DNA of 64,000 bases from positions 78,881,234-78,945,233 of the forward strand of contig OY970827.1 in the NCBI GenBank assembly GCA_963853835.1, given 5' to 3'. Shown here piece after piece: positions 35,910 to 47,738 of the stretch (the first letter of the stretch is position 1; every line of letters begins with the position of its first letter). The notes below the pieces were generated by a model that worked only from the letters and a program-made list of their open reading frames with translations, was not told where the DNA came from and did not search any database. The position numbers and the translations under genes were made by a program. The stretch comes from Calendula officinalis. Taxonomy: Eukaryota; Streptophyta; Magnoliopsida; Asterales; Asteraceae.

Positions 35910-36475
35910 TTTCCTCCGATTCAAAATAAGTGATACACTTTTCATATTTTGGTGTATCAAAATAAATGATTCAGTTTGAAAACTTTCTTATTTAGTACTC
36001 CCTCCGCCCCACAAAAAAGTTTACATTTCTTCTTAAAATTTTGTCCCACAATAAAGTTTACATTTCTCAAATTTGGGGACCACATAATAAAATAATATTA
36101 TTAACAATCATTACACTAATAAAACACTTTCTCTCTCCAATCAAACTTTATATTTTAATCAAAAGTATTACTTTTGACCCCACCACTAACTATCACCTAA
36201 AATCTTGTGCCCAAGAGAAATGTAAACTTCTTTGTGGGATGGAGGGAGTATAAAGTAGTGGGGCTCACACCCACTAACTATCTTCTTTCATATAGTAAAA
36301 TGACCACTTTACTCTTATCTTTATTTTTAAATATCATTAACCACACTTATTAAAATGGTGTGGGACAATTTTCATCTACTATCCAATTTAATTTAATATA
36401 ATTATTATTATAATCTTTTGCCTAATCATTAAAGTAACACTATATCACTTATTTTGAATCGAATGAAGTATATGA
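35910..36475. mobile_element. Stowaway-like MITE split by a second MITE
   Basis: The outer termini TCCTCCGATTCAAAATAAGTG and CACTTATTTTGAATCGAATG are inverted. A complete Stowaway (35998-36248) sits within, so the inner insertion is younger. Confidence 0.65.
35998..36248. mobile_element. Stowaway MITE, inner nested copy
   Basis: CTCCCTCCGCCCCACAAAAAAG at the left and CTTTGTGGGATGGAGGGAG at the right, with TA at both sides. It belongs to the same family as 21408-21661 and 58726-58990. Confidence 0.85.
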
Positions 36476-37908
36476 TGTCTCAACCCTCAACCATTTGTCG
36501 ATCGGGCTTTGAGTGTGGCGAGGAAAATGTGAACAGAGAAAAAACGAACTAAACAGTAAAGACAACATATAGTTGATACTTGATACATTGACGAACTAAA
36601 GAAATGTGCAAACTAAATTAATCTTAAATTTTTAATTAAAATAGAAGAAGAAGTTTTCAAATGGATTGTGAGTTTACAAGGACTTATATGAGATTAAAAA
36701 TCAAACCAACTTAACCATAACAAGTAACGCTATTTTATTTAAGGAACATGTTAAACATTGCTTTAAAAGTAATAGTTAAGAATTTATTTTTGACTTAAAA
36801 TAATTATAAATTAACTAATTAAAACCTACCCTTTAAATGATAACAATTTTATACCATTGTTATAAAATTTTAGGGGCGACAATTCCCGAGACGACCTGAA
36901 ATCTGACACGGATATAATGAGGTTTGGGTTGAGCCTAAATGTGTTCGGATAAATAATAAATCGACCCATTTCAGCCCGTTTATAAACCAGGCCGGGTTTG
37001 TATTGACTTATGTATACACGGGTCGACCCGTCAACCCATTTAGTTTTATAGAGTTTTATTAAAAGATGGCAATACTATAAAATCTCCTAAACCACGCCTA
37101 AAACATTTGTGAATCTTCATTTGAACTTGCAGCTTCTCACGATTACCATTATATTTGGGTCTATTTTTTATTTCTAACATGAGAACCTAGTTTTGATCCG
37201 CTAATACATTCGACTCATCAACCTGTTAAGTTATATGAGTCAAATGAGTCGGGTCTGAGTTATCATGGTTTAAATATGTTCGGGTTATGGTTGTTTTTTA
37301 ACCCAAAATTTTAAACAGGTTGGATTTGGGTTGATTGATTTCAACCTGAATCCACTAACCAAAACCCAACCTAGTTATCACATGTATAGAATTTTTAGTC
37401 TTATAACATTGATATAACATTAACCCAAAAGCGCAGCCTCTCATATATATATAAGAAGTATAACATTTGAATGTAATTAATAAAAATGGTTCATTGATGA
37501 TCTTGGTTCTGAAAGAGAGAGCTTATTGAATTTTATGTAGGATATAATTCCATTTAGACCCATTCAAACCGATCCATTTAAAACCTAACATCAACTACTC
37601 CATGATTAGGTGACTTAGAGATTTTGAGTTGATCATTAGGTTACTTTTTATTTTATAGTATTCACAGATTTTGCATGTGATTACGTAAAATATTGATAGC
37701 TTAGAATCTCAGATCTAACTAATGATTACTTTTTAATTTATTATTATGCATATTTATGTTTATTAATTACAAGAAAATGATATATAGCTCTAAATTAATG
37801 AGTATATCATGATGTTACACAAGAAGATAATGACTACATCTGTCCACTTTTTCACTTTAAGCAATTTAAACTACCACAAATAGTATTGGTGTCTACTAAT
37901 TATATCAT

Positions 37909-39206
37909 GAGTAAATTACACGAATGATCCCTGTGGTTTACACAATGTTTTGGATTTGGTCCCTAAGTCTCAGTAATTACATCCGTGGTCACTGTGGTTT
38001 ACACTTCGTATTGGTTTTGGTCCCTAATACTAACAGTCGTTAAAATTTACTGTTAACTTTTTTTAATTGACAATTTTACCCTTACCCTCATCATCTCCTT
38101 CCTCTTTCCTTCATCTCCTTCTGAATAAGAACACACTCCTGCTCAGATTCATTCATTTCAAGTTTTTCTTCATGGTTATGAATGTCAATCCAATATAAAT
38201 GAATATCCTTGCTATTAAAAGCATCACTAACAGCACCAAAACAATTACGAAATCCATCACGATAACAATCTAAATTCCTCACACAATTTCGTTCACATCA
38301 ACACACATAAATTCAGCTAAATTCTTTACCGATCGACAAACCGGACAACAAAATAATCAAATTTGACCTAATATCCACAACATCATTTCGAATTGTACCT
38401 GGATAAATCTCAATATCAGACTCCCAGACATTATAGCGAGCAAGCTGAAGCAAAGAGCTGACGGAGCCGTATGACGCGAGAGTCTCACGTACGGTTCCTT
38501 TGAGAAGGGTGTGTGAGCAATTTGAAGGAGAACACGTCAATTGCATATAAACGATGGAATCAGTGTGGAAACGGATGAGCTGAAGAATTCAGATGATGGT
38601 CTTCCGTCGGGGAGAAATTGGAGTTCGAGTTCGTCCAGGAAGACGACAAACTCGGGATGCTTAGAGGTGAAGGGAGATTAATTCCGTATGGCACCTCTTC
38701 CACCGCTGCCGACATCCTTCAACACACCACCGCTCTTCTGCGTTCGGATCCCGATTGAGTTGCCATTTTGTCCGATGAACAACCGAACACACATAAACAC
38801 ACCCAGATCTGTAGGTGTGATTTGTGTTCCGGTTGGTGAACCCATTCCCAGATCTGGCGGCAGTAGTGGAGATGGTGGCGGTTGAGTGTAACACCGCCGG
38901 AACAAAAACCGGGGTGCCTTCAAGAGTTTGCATTTGGGTCGGGTTAATCGCATCTTTCATCAGTACGCTCAATGCCCCTCCAACGCCAAGATCATCAGCC
39001 GTTTAGGGTTAGGTTTTTGGGATTGAAGTTAAGGGGTATTTTAGGCACTTCAAAAAACTTAACAGCCATATTTGACGTCTGTTAGTATTAGGGACCAAAA
39101 CCAATACGAAGTGTAAACCACAGTGACCACGGGTGTAATTACTGAGACTTAGGGACCAAATCCAAAACATTGTGTAAACAACAGGGACCATTCGTGTAAT
39201 TTACTC
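37909..39206. mobile_element. Pack-MULE carrying a host gene fragment
   Basis: 1,298 bp with terminal inverted repeats of about 135 bp (37909-38044 and 39073-39206) that are nearly identical and start GAGTAAATTACACGAATG. Exact 9-bp target duplications, ttatatcat, lie at 37900-37908 and 39207-39215. Long TIRs and 9-bp duplications define Mutator-like elements. The interior is GC-richer than its surroundings, encodes no transposase, and contains a folate-enzyme fragment at 38901-39002 plus other unrecognised open stretches on the minus strand (38091-38282, 38313-38546, 38661-38900). Confidence 0.92.
38901..39002 (-). pseudogene. THFS: Captured 10-formyltetrahydrofolate synthetase fragment
   Basis: The minus strand reads 34 codons from TADDLGVGGALSVLMKDAIN to MQTLEGTPVFV, which matches a conserved part of plant formate-tetrahydrofolate ligase (family version TADDLGVGGALTVLMKDAINP as I recall it). 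A TAA stands just upstream in frame, and the match stops after PVFV, before the HAGPF that normally follows. It is therefore a transduplicated piece without function as an enzyme. Frame and codons are well preserved, so capture looks recent or the piece is under constraint. Confidence 0.85.
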
Positions 39207-39215
39207 TTATATCAT

Positions 39216-40339
39216 CTTCCTTTTTATAGTGCAATTCTACATATTTACTTTTTTTAAGAAGTGATTTGGGACAACAAAGAAAATTCGGCAATTAACATAA
39301 ATAACATGTATGTGTGTTAATGCACCCCAAACACACGTATTGTGTTTGATATATTTTTTTCTTGAACTATTGAACGAATATTTATTGGGTTCCATGTATC
39401 TGGAGGAGATTTTCTAACTGAACCTGTCAGGGATTGGGCGGGTGCAGACAAGGACGGGTGTAGGGATTGGAGTTTGGGTGCGAGTGCGAGTACTGGTTTT
39501 ACAGTATCCGCTATTGTCCGCCCCCATTTGCATCACTACATACAAATATGTTGATTTATAGGTTTGTTAAAAAATAAATTTACATGTACAAATAACTTAA
39601 TACGTTAGAATAAATTTGAGTAAATAAGGAGGAAAGATTTCCCTTAATTAATCATTTTTCATTAATTAGATTGCACATGTAAACCTTCCATTGACTACCA
39701 TAAAATTCCCACCATCCATTTTCAGAACTTATTTACTCAAATTCTCTGTTCTTCTGTAGAACCCCAGAAGAATAAACTTAACCCTTCTTCAACACCGGGC
39801 ATACATTCTCCTGAAATTACATCTTGGTTTTTGCAAATTACAAGGTAATTCATAAATCTCTCTTTTTGTTATCTGAATTTGCATTACATCTTTAGTCTCT
39901 AATTCATTTTTATTGATACCAATTTTAAAATTATTCTCTTAAATTCCGTAAAACATCTGCATTTTCGTCTTTGGTTCGTTCTATATCCTCTGTTTCTTAC
40001 GTATTTTTTTACAAAAAATAACAGATTTTGGAGAGATAACACAAAATACGTTTATGCGAATTTATCGCCACGTGGATCGGATTTGAAGTACTGCAAATCC
40101 AAGAGGTTGAAGATAGCGAAATCTGAGTTTTTGGTTGCTATCTTTCCATGCCTGCCAACTGTTTGATAGTATGCTTGAGAGAAATCGAAAAGAGTTGACT
40201 AGATTTATTGACTTTTTAGTATAGTTATTGGTCAAAGGGTTTTGTTTTAAGATCCATTTTTGGTCAAAAAACGATTTGACTTTACAAATTCACAATGAGA
40301 GGTCAACGGTTGAATCTAATTTTGTATTGGATTATTTAA
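39216..40339 (+). other. Intergenic and presumed 5' leader of LONGIFOLIA-like gene
   Basis: A leader exon may end at 39844 (acaag|gtaatt), with a leader intron to an acceptor at 40023 (aataacag). This is inferred from splice signals only. Confidence 0.4.
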
Positions 40340-42847
40340 ATGGCTGCAAAGTATTTGTATTCATTAGCAGATGAAAATCCAGATTTACAGAAGCAGTTAG
40401 GATGTGTAAAAGGTGTTTTTCAAATCTTTAACCGCCATCATATTGGTCACACTCCAGAAAAGGCCCGTTCTGGTAATTCTTAACCTTTTTAATCTTAAAT
40501 TTCCTAATTATATATTAATCTTAATTTTATGCAGGCAGTATGGTTTTCAACAACCGAACACCTGAAAGAAAATCAAATGTTATACACCATAAAGCTCCCA
40601 CTATGGTATCTTTAATCAATTCTAATTTATTTTCTATGATTAAAAATCTAAAATTAATCCTTAATTATTTCAGGAAAAGCATAGAAAATCCACTGAATCA
40701 TGTAATTCCTCACGGTCTCTTGAAGAATTAAGTACATCCCGAAAAGTCAACCATCAAAATCTTGACCTTAGAGATGTGGTCAAAGATTCAATGTATAGAG
40801 AAGCCCGCGGGTTATCACATAAAAATATAACAAAAAAAGAATCATATAATTGGTATTACGATGAACCAAAAAAACTTTCAAGATCAAAATCATGCCAATT
40901 TAAAGACGGTTTTTCATTTTCTTTATCTAAAGAACAACCAAGACTTTCTTTAGATAGTAAAGATCGATCCTTTCCTACTCTTAACTCTATTTCACTCATA
41001 CCCTTTGACCCAAAACCCGACCCAAATTTAAAAAACCCGCGAATCAACGGGCGGGTCGATGCTGACAAGGATCTTGTTCATACTAGACCACCTAGTGTTG
41101 TAGCTAAATTAATGGGCTTGGAAACTTATCCTGATACTGCATCAATTAACAGCAAATCATTGTCAAAATCTTTAAATGTATCCAATAAAAATAAAAGCGG
41201 GTCGATTTTGAAAAGCCCGAATTCGACAAAAAGCTCATTGAAGACGATTTCTAGGGTTCCAATTGAAGCAGCATCAACAAAAATACAAAATCCGGTGTGT
41301 TCAGTTTATAGTGAAATGGATAAAAGATTAAAAAATCTAGAATTTTCAGAATCGGGTAGAGATCTTAGAGCTCTTAAACAGATTTTAGAAGCAATGCAAG
41401 CTGTTGAAGCTAAAAAAGGAGGAAAAAATGATCATAAAAATCCAAAATTTGATGTTTCAAGGGGTAATAATGAGGCTCATATTGTTATTATGAAACCTGC
41501 AAAAGTTGGTAAAGATTGTAGAAAAACGAAAAAACAGTTAAAAAAACCAGATCTTGAGTCTCGGTTAAATAGTGGCAAAATTCGGGATTCAAATTTGCAG
41601 GAAAATTTGAATGATTTTGAATATTGTGAAGAAAGTAATAGCAGGCAGAGTTCAAGCTCAACACCAGAGGTAGGTTTATTTGTTTCTGTTAGAGATGGAA
41701 AAATGGGCGGGCTGGTTGTGTAACGGGTCAAAACGGGTTAAATTTGTCTACGGGTCGAAATGGTCAGTGTGAGTTCGGGCTGAAAAAACACCTTGCTCAA
41801 AATTTTGTAACTTTTTGTAAATAATCAATGTGTCAAATATTGCAAAAATTGTATTACTACCCGTTAGACATATAAAAACATAGCCCGATTAGGCCCGTTC
41901 ATAGGTAAACGAGCCAAATTTCCGACCACTAGTTTCTTCACTAAATTTAGATATTCTAATTATTTAACTAATTAATTTTTTTGTTAAAAATTTCTAGAAA
42001 TCAAGCTTGCTAGTGAAGGTGGGTGAACTACTCACCCCAGAGTACCCGAGTCCAGTATCGGTTCTTGATGATTCAATCTATTTGGAGAATTCACCAAATC
42101 CCCAAAAAGGTAAATCGTTATGCATTTTGACCCAAACCCATTTTGACCCACGACCCGACCCGTTCAGCCCGCCCATATAGCCACCTCTAATATCTGCTTG
42201 TTCAATTAACAGATAATGTTGTTACTCGAAACCCTGCTCAGAAAATTATTAAAGATCAACAGAAACCAACAAACAGTGTCTCATTCAACCGTGAAAAACT
42301 GAAGAAAATTCAAGATTTGGTTCAAAAACTGAAAAAAGTCAACTCTGACCATGATGAAACTCACACCGATTACATTGCATCACTATGTGAATACACAAAC
42401 CCTAACCCTAACAACAGATACATTTCTGAAATCTTATTAGCTTCAGGAATCCTTCTTAAAGACCTCAAACTTTTTGAATTCCATTCATCTGGTAATCCGA
42501 TTAATCTTGATTTGTTTCTAGTTTTGGAACACACCAAATTCAGTAATCTTAAGAAGGAAAAGGTTCACAGGAAGCTGATATTTGATTATGTTAATGAAAT
42601 TCTTGTTGAAAAGTTGAGTTCTGATTGTAGAATGATGCAGAATCCTAGAACACTTTTGAGGGAATTGTGTTTGGAGATAGAGGATATGCAAGTGCAGAAG
42701 GAAAAAGACGGTTATGCCCCTGGTGAGGATGAGTTGAAAAAATGGGGAAATTGGAGTGGTGAAAATGAAAATTCGGTGATTGTGGTGGAAATTGAACGGT
42801 TGATATTTAGGGATTTGGTTAATGAAGTTGTTATGAGTGAGTTGTGA
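40340..42847 (+). CDS. LNG: LONGIFOLIA/TON1-recruiting-motif (TRM) family protein
   Basis: 648 residues from five exons: 40340-40472, 40535-40605, 40674-41669, 41998-42109, 42213-42847. The N-terminus MAAKYLYSLADENPDLQKQL with CVKGVFQIFNRHH matches the LNG/TRM1-4 N-terminal motif. RPPSVVAKLMGLE (V210 onward) is the family's internal motif. The C-terminus ends in an acidic helix, FRDLVNEVVMSEL, like other TRM proteins. LNG proteins bind microtubules and recruit TON1 and promote polar cell elongation. The middle is Ser/Lys-rich and probably disordered. At 648 residues it is somewhat short for LNG1/2, so it could be a TRM3/4-type member. Confidence 0.88.
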
Positions 42848-43605
42848 TGGTGTATTGTTAGTTTAGTGAAGACTTCTTCTGACTGTTAATTCTTAACTTA
42901 TTATTACCATTTTAACTAAAAAAAAAACTAAAACTTAGGTTTAATATCGAGAATTGGTGTGTAAAAAGATGGGTGAAGTAGTGTAGTGAAGTGAAACGGT
43001 TTTAGGAATTTCGAAAATAAGTTGTTTGTTTGTTTGGTTTATTATGAAACGAATGATTTGTTTGCAACATATCACTTTGTGTTTCAGTACACATTTACAT
43101 TATATGATCAAAATTTTTGATATTGGTTTATAAATGTTTTGTTATTGTTGCAATGATGTTGGAAAATCCCCAGTTCATCAACTGTAGTTGAATAGACATT
43201 TCCTTTGGGAAATGTTAGTAATAAAATATGATTTTTCAACAGTTTACTAAAATAAAAAAATATCACATTTTAATTTAAGGATTTTGCTAATCATTACCCT
43301 AAAAAGAGTATTTAAAGATAATTTAGATGTTTAATGTACAATTAAATAAGCACAGGTGACTAATAAAATTCATGGAGTGTTTTCTATTAGTTAATATATA
43401 ACTCCTTTATAACTAAAATATTTTCTTAATCATGTTCTTTAAAACAATATTTAGCATTTTCCTTAATTTAATTTAATAACTTAAATGTCAAAGAAAGAAA
43501 AAAAATTATAAAAGCAATAACCACCAACCAAGACTTAAAAGAATAAGGGGTTGATAATGTTAAATAAGAAACTTAAAGGGTCGAAATTAGATGATATAGC
43601 TGCAC

Positions 43606-43615
43606 TATATAAAAG
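43606..43615 (+). promoter_or_regulatory. TATA box of the TOM5 pseudogene
   Basis: TATATAAAAG, about 60 bp upstream of the pseudogene ATG. Confidence 0.6.
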
Positions 43616-43672
43616 CCTCCAGAACTCAAAAGCAGCAAAAGCCCTAAATCACATCTCTGTATCCCCTTTGCA

Positions 43673-44341
43673 ATGGCCGACGCTGTGATATCTTTGGACA
43701 AAATCAAAGCTTTCTGGAGATCTTAAGTTTACGATGAAGAGAATTGGGCTGTTAACTCGGTAATACTCATCATTTATTGATTGCGAATTCGTATTATCGT
43801 CAATTATATGTGAAAATCTGCAAACTAAATTTTGGTTTGAAACATTCTCTTCTGTAAATTGTAAACTCATTCACTGATTAAAGCATCAATTCGACTAATA
43901 TTGTTGTTAATTTTGTGATCTTCGAGTCTGTGTTCGCTTTCTTAGGGTTTATGTTTGTTAGTTTCCGACTTTCTCTTGTTTTGGGGTTTGATATTGGATA
44001 TATGATCCGGTGTTCCGTACCATTAAGAATTGAACGTTAGGGCTTTTATTCGTAGATTTCTCAGTTTATATCTGCAATATATGATTCTGGTATATGTATA
44101 GATTATAATCTTCTATCTAATTAAGTCTTGAGAGACATCATTTTTGTAGTTCTGTGTTGAGCTGAGCGTTACTGTATGTTACTTCTATGATTTGCCAGTT
44201 AAACTGATATGATTACAATTACACACACATTGAAATCAGTATATTTTGTTTAATTTTTTTGCAGAAATTAATCGGTGCTGTTTGGTGGTTCAATTGTTTT
44301 GATGCGAAGACCTCATGGCTATTTAAACATGGATATTATCG
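43673..44341 (+). pseudogene. TOM5: TOM5 (mitochondrial import receptor subunit) pseudogene
   Basis: Exon 1 (43673-43759) reads MADAVISLDKIKAFWRS, then TAA at 43724-43726, then VYDEENWAVNS in the same frame. Plant TOM5 has Gln at the stop position, which a single C-to-T change explains. The intron (43760-44264, gt...ag) is kept. Exon 2 (from 44265) reads KLIGAV and then shifts frame. The remainder of the membrane segment, GGSIVLMR, is visible in another frame, so a few bases are missing. TOM5 is a tiny tail-anchored subunit of the outer-membrane TOM complex. The intact intron and TATA box show this is a DNA-level duplicate, not a retrocopy. Confidence 0.85.
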
Positions 44342-45300
44342 GCTTTCTTTTACATTCTTTGTTTCTTTATATGATGTTTATTCAACATCTTACTTTTTCT
44401 ATACATGTTTTTATAGAGGCAGAAAAGTGATGATTAGAGTTTTTCATCTTTCATAAGTCTGTTGCTATTGTTTCTATATTGCTTTATTATGCATATGATG
44501 TTGACTTTTTTGTTGGTCAGCTTTTGCCTTATTCAGGTGGCAAAATGCGTGTTTTGGTAATTTTTTTGTATGTGTTGAAACGGGTAGTAACGAAACTATT
44601 AATCTTAAAACTAGAGGTTATATTTTTCAATAAAATATTATTGGTTAAATCAAATGATCAAAAAGATCTCCCTTCTTCCATTTAATTTAATCTCTTACAA
44701 AATAAGTTTCCAAAAATTTAGAAATAAGAAGAAACCCAATTAATATTCATATATTTGCTGACTTCTAATGACTATGCTTCTAAAAATACCACTTCAACGC
44801 TCAGAAAACTTTGCACTTGATATATACTTGAGATTAATGTTTTCGTGTGTTAAGATGATGAGAAAATGATTTGATTTTAGTGTAACACATTTATAAATCT
44901 AAAATCTATTTTTCAAACATGAAACAACCCCACGACCAACAAACCCCACATGCAATTTGGACAAACTGCTTTGGATATTGTTGACTAACAATTTGGTCAA
45001 CAAAATGACAAGATTTTGTACATACAAGTGATATGTAATGTTAGTATGTGCCTGATAAAAGTAGGATTTGGTTGTATTTTTCATAAAATCAATTATCTCT
45101 AAATGTCAAAGACATTGGACTTTTATCTACTTTAATAGTTTAATACCATGCTAAATCATACACAATCACTTCAATTTGCATGCTATCATATTCAACCCAA
45201 AAAAACAGTAACAATTTACTATACTTGTAAACTAGTGATACGTTAAAAAATGTACTTTACTAAGCAAACATGTAAACAAAAGATTAAGAAAACTAAACCC
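44342..45300. other. Intergenic with a small RPA1-like remnant
   Basis: AT-rich. It contains a stretch at 44767-44840 resembling the intron 9/exon 10 boundary of RPA1 at 48075-48150. No intact gene. Confidence 0.5.
44797..44838 (-). pseudogene. RPA1 exon 10/intron 9 remnant
   Basis: ctcagaaaactttgcac and then tatatac.tga.attaat match 48108-48146 in the same orientation, including the exon's splice acceptor and a few intron bases. Intron sequence in the match excludes a processed copy. Confidence 0.55.
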
Positions 45301-46023
45301 TTAATGCAATTCACACTTACAAAGTGGACAAACGTTTTGCATACGTAACCATTCTTCGATGCACATCACATGGTAACGATGTTTACATTCAATTAGCTCA
45401 CCCAATTTTTCGTTGTTTTTAAAATCATCTTGACAAATAACACACATTTCATTGTCTTGATCCTTTTGACAGTAGTTTCTAATCTTGAGGTTCTTGAAAA
45501 TTTGTTTCTTGGTCAATCCGGTGCTTGAATTCACAGATCTGATATCTTGTGGAAAAGCACCATTAATTCCATCGAATACCATAATATCATCAACATTGGT
45601 ATAAACCGGACTTCTTTCTCGTTCAAAACGATGATCCGTTTGATTGATATGATTAAGTGTTTCTTGTGGAAAAGCACCGTTAATTCCATCAAATACGTGA
45701 TCCGTGTGATCGCTATTATAAAGTGTTTCAAGTATCCAAGTTGCATCAACATGTTGTGCATGTAAGTATGGATGATTTTGTTGTTGAATTTCATAACGAA
45801 CTAGGTCAATAGCGTTGACTAAAACTACATGATTTTGGTAGAGAAACCATGTATACGGGTGGAAAACTGGACGGTAGAATTGTAAGGATGAAATTATGGT
45901 TTCAGGCGTGAAACATTGTAAGTAAACAGGATCAATGGTGAAAAAACTATAAGCTCTTATTGGCATGTTGTTGACGTAGATATAGTGTGGTGCGGGTAGT
46001 ACTGCATGATAATTGATTTCCAT
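45301..46023 (-). CDS. RING-H2 finger protein, probable E3 ubiquitin ligase
   Basis: Single-exon gene for 240 residues. The C-terminal RING-H2 domain follows CxxC-x15-CxHxxxHxxC-x10-CxxC (CVICQDDF ... CKHRYHVMCIEEWL ... CPLCKCELH), the arrangement that binds two zinc ions and recruits E2 enzymes. The 190 residues before it show no transmembrane segment and no domain I know. They contain an internal duplication, since VFDGINGAFPQ occurs twice about 35 residues apart. Start is the first ATG. An 82-bp tandem array lies just upstream in the likely promoter/leader. Target proteins cannot be inferred. Confidence 0.82.
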   Translation of the reverse strand: MEINYHAVLPAPHYIYVNNMPIRAYSFFTIDPVYLQCFTPETIISSLQFYRPVFHPYTWFLYQNHVVLVNAIDLVRYEIQQQNHPYLHAQHVDATWILETLYNSDHTDHVFDGINGAFPQETLNHINQTDHRFERERSPVYTNVDDIMVFDGINGAFPQDIRSVNSSTGLTKKQIFKNLKIRNYCQKDQDNEMCVICQDDFKNNEKLGELIECKHRYHVMCIEEWLRMQNVCPLCKCELH

Positions 46024-46051
46024 TGAAGCAACACGTACAGAACCTTCAGAT

Positions 46052-46365
46052 CTTGAATAAAATCACAATCTTGAAGAAAAAACACAATCTTTAAGAAGAA
46101 GATTATGTTTTTGGGACGTTGGGTTGGCTTGAATCTTGAAAAAAAATACAATCTTGAAGAAAAAACACAATCTTGAAGAAGAAGATGATGTTTTGGGACG
46201 TGGGGTTGGCTTGAATCTTGAAAAAAAATACAATCTGGAAGAAAAAACCCAATCTTTAAGAAGAAGATTATGTTTTGGGACGTGGGGTTGGCTTGAATCT
46301 TGAAAAAAAATACAATCTGGAAGAAAAAACCCAATCTTTAAGAAGAAGATTATGTTTTGGGTTGA
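46052..46365 (-). repeat. 82-bp tandem array upstream of the RING gene
   Basis: Three full units and a partial one, with boundaries near 46052, 46128, 46210 and 46292. Each has ttgaagaaaaaa.acaatctt, aagaagaagat.atgtttt and gggacgtggggttggctt. It begins about 30 bp upstream of the RING start codon and could form part of the 5' leader. Confidence 0.85.
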
Positions 46366-46479
46366 GTTGGGTTTGGTTTGATGAATACTGGTTTGGAATT
46401 ATAACAATTCTTTGTAACAAAAGCGGATGTTTTCGGCCATTAAAGCTTGAATCTTGAAAAAAAACCCAGAAGAAAAACA

Positions 46480-47738
46480 CACAGTTTATCGGCAGAAGGA
46501 AATTGAAGAAGATGAACTACTGTCGAGAGTAATTTCGATTGATAATTTTAGGGTTCGGTTAAAGAGGATTTTATAACAAAATTCTTAGTGACAAAACCCA
46601 GATATTTGAACGTTAAGGAATTCAATGTTTGTTCGAGACGGTAATAATTCCTTTTGTCAACGTGATCTTTAGTTAAACGGTAATATTGTTTCCATGTATA
46701 AATCAAGATTCCGTACATCAACCCACCTTCCATAAATAAATTTGAATATACTAATTTAAATTGCCAATTTAATTCTCAATTTTTAAAGAAAAACACGTAT
46801 TTGTGTATACACGTTTTAAGTTTTATAAATAAAGTTATACACATCATATTTAATGTGATAAGCATGTAACTTAATTAAAATTAATATTTAATTATCAACT
46901 ATATATTTAAATATTTATATAAAATAATTGTTTACCAACATAAAAAGTAATTAAATATAAGGTTTTGATATAAGGGCTGTCAATAAAAAAAATATTATGT
47001 TTTGAAAATTAATATTATAATTAATTAGATTATAGTAAATCATTAACTCATATTTATCTTTATTGTTCAAATCTTTTTCATAATTTTAGAAATATTCAAT
47101 TAGTCATGCAACTAATTCAACTAAAAAACTTTTTTACAAAACAGAATATTAATTTTTATTAACAGCCCTAAAGGTTATCATTATCAAAACTTTTAAATAT
47201 AAAATAGAGCAAATTATGTATGGTTTGCCAAAAAATTTGAACTGTATCTCTAAGTATAAAAATTTACATGGATAGCCAATAATTTTGAAACATGTCACAT
47301 ATTTAATCATTTAATCCCTAAAACCAACGTCCGTTAATTGCCTCCATTAAATCAGGTCATTTACAATTCGTAAGGGGTATATTTGTCTATTTGCCATATT
47401 CTCTTCTTTTTTCTTCCGCCTTTTGTGAACATTTTAAGGATTTCCATTCTTGAGTGGATTTTGGTTTGATTAGAGATTTGTGTTTGATCCCGCAAAACAA
47501 GGGCAGCTGCCCGACACCTTTGCCATCTTCAGATATTTATACTCGGGCAGCTGACCAACTACTCTCAAAGACTTAAAACTATCATACTCAGAATAATGTT
47601 TCTAGTATAAGTATTGTAAGACTTTCAATACAAAGATGAACAAGATTAAGACTTGATGTAATTCCATTAATCAAGAGTTATACATAAAATCATTCCCATA
47701 TATTAAAAAGAATTGAAGTTACTTAGATACATAAGATT
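46480..47738. other. Intergenic between RING and RPA1 genes
   Basis: AT-rich. It includes a MITE (46960-47195) with aaggttttgat...atcaaaactt ends and a piece of the foldback family near 47256-47360. No gene. Confidence 0.5.

Larger units (their letters stand above)
34585..37899. other. Intergenic, MITEs, no gene seen
   Basis: AT-rich. It holds nested Stowaway-type MITEs and a block with 'gggtcgacccgtcaaccca'-like dispersed repeats (36870-37380). No open frame of interest. Confidence 0.5.
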
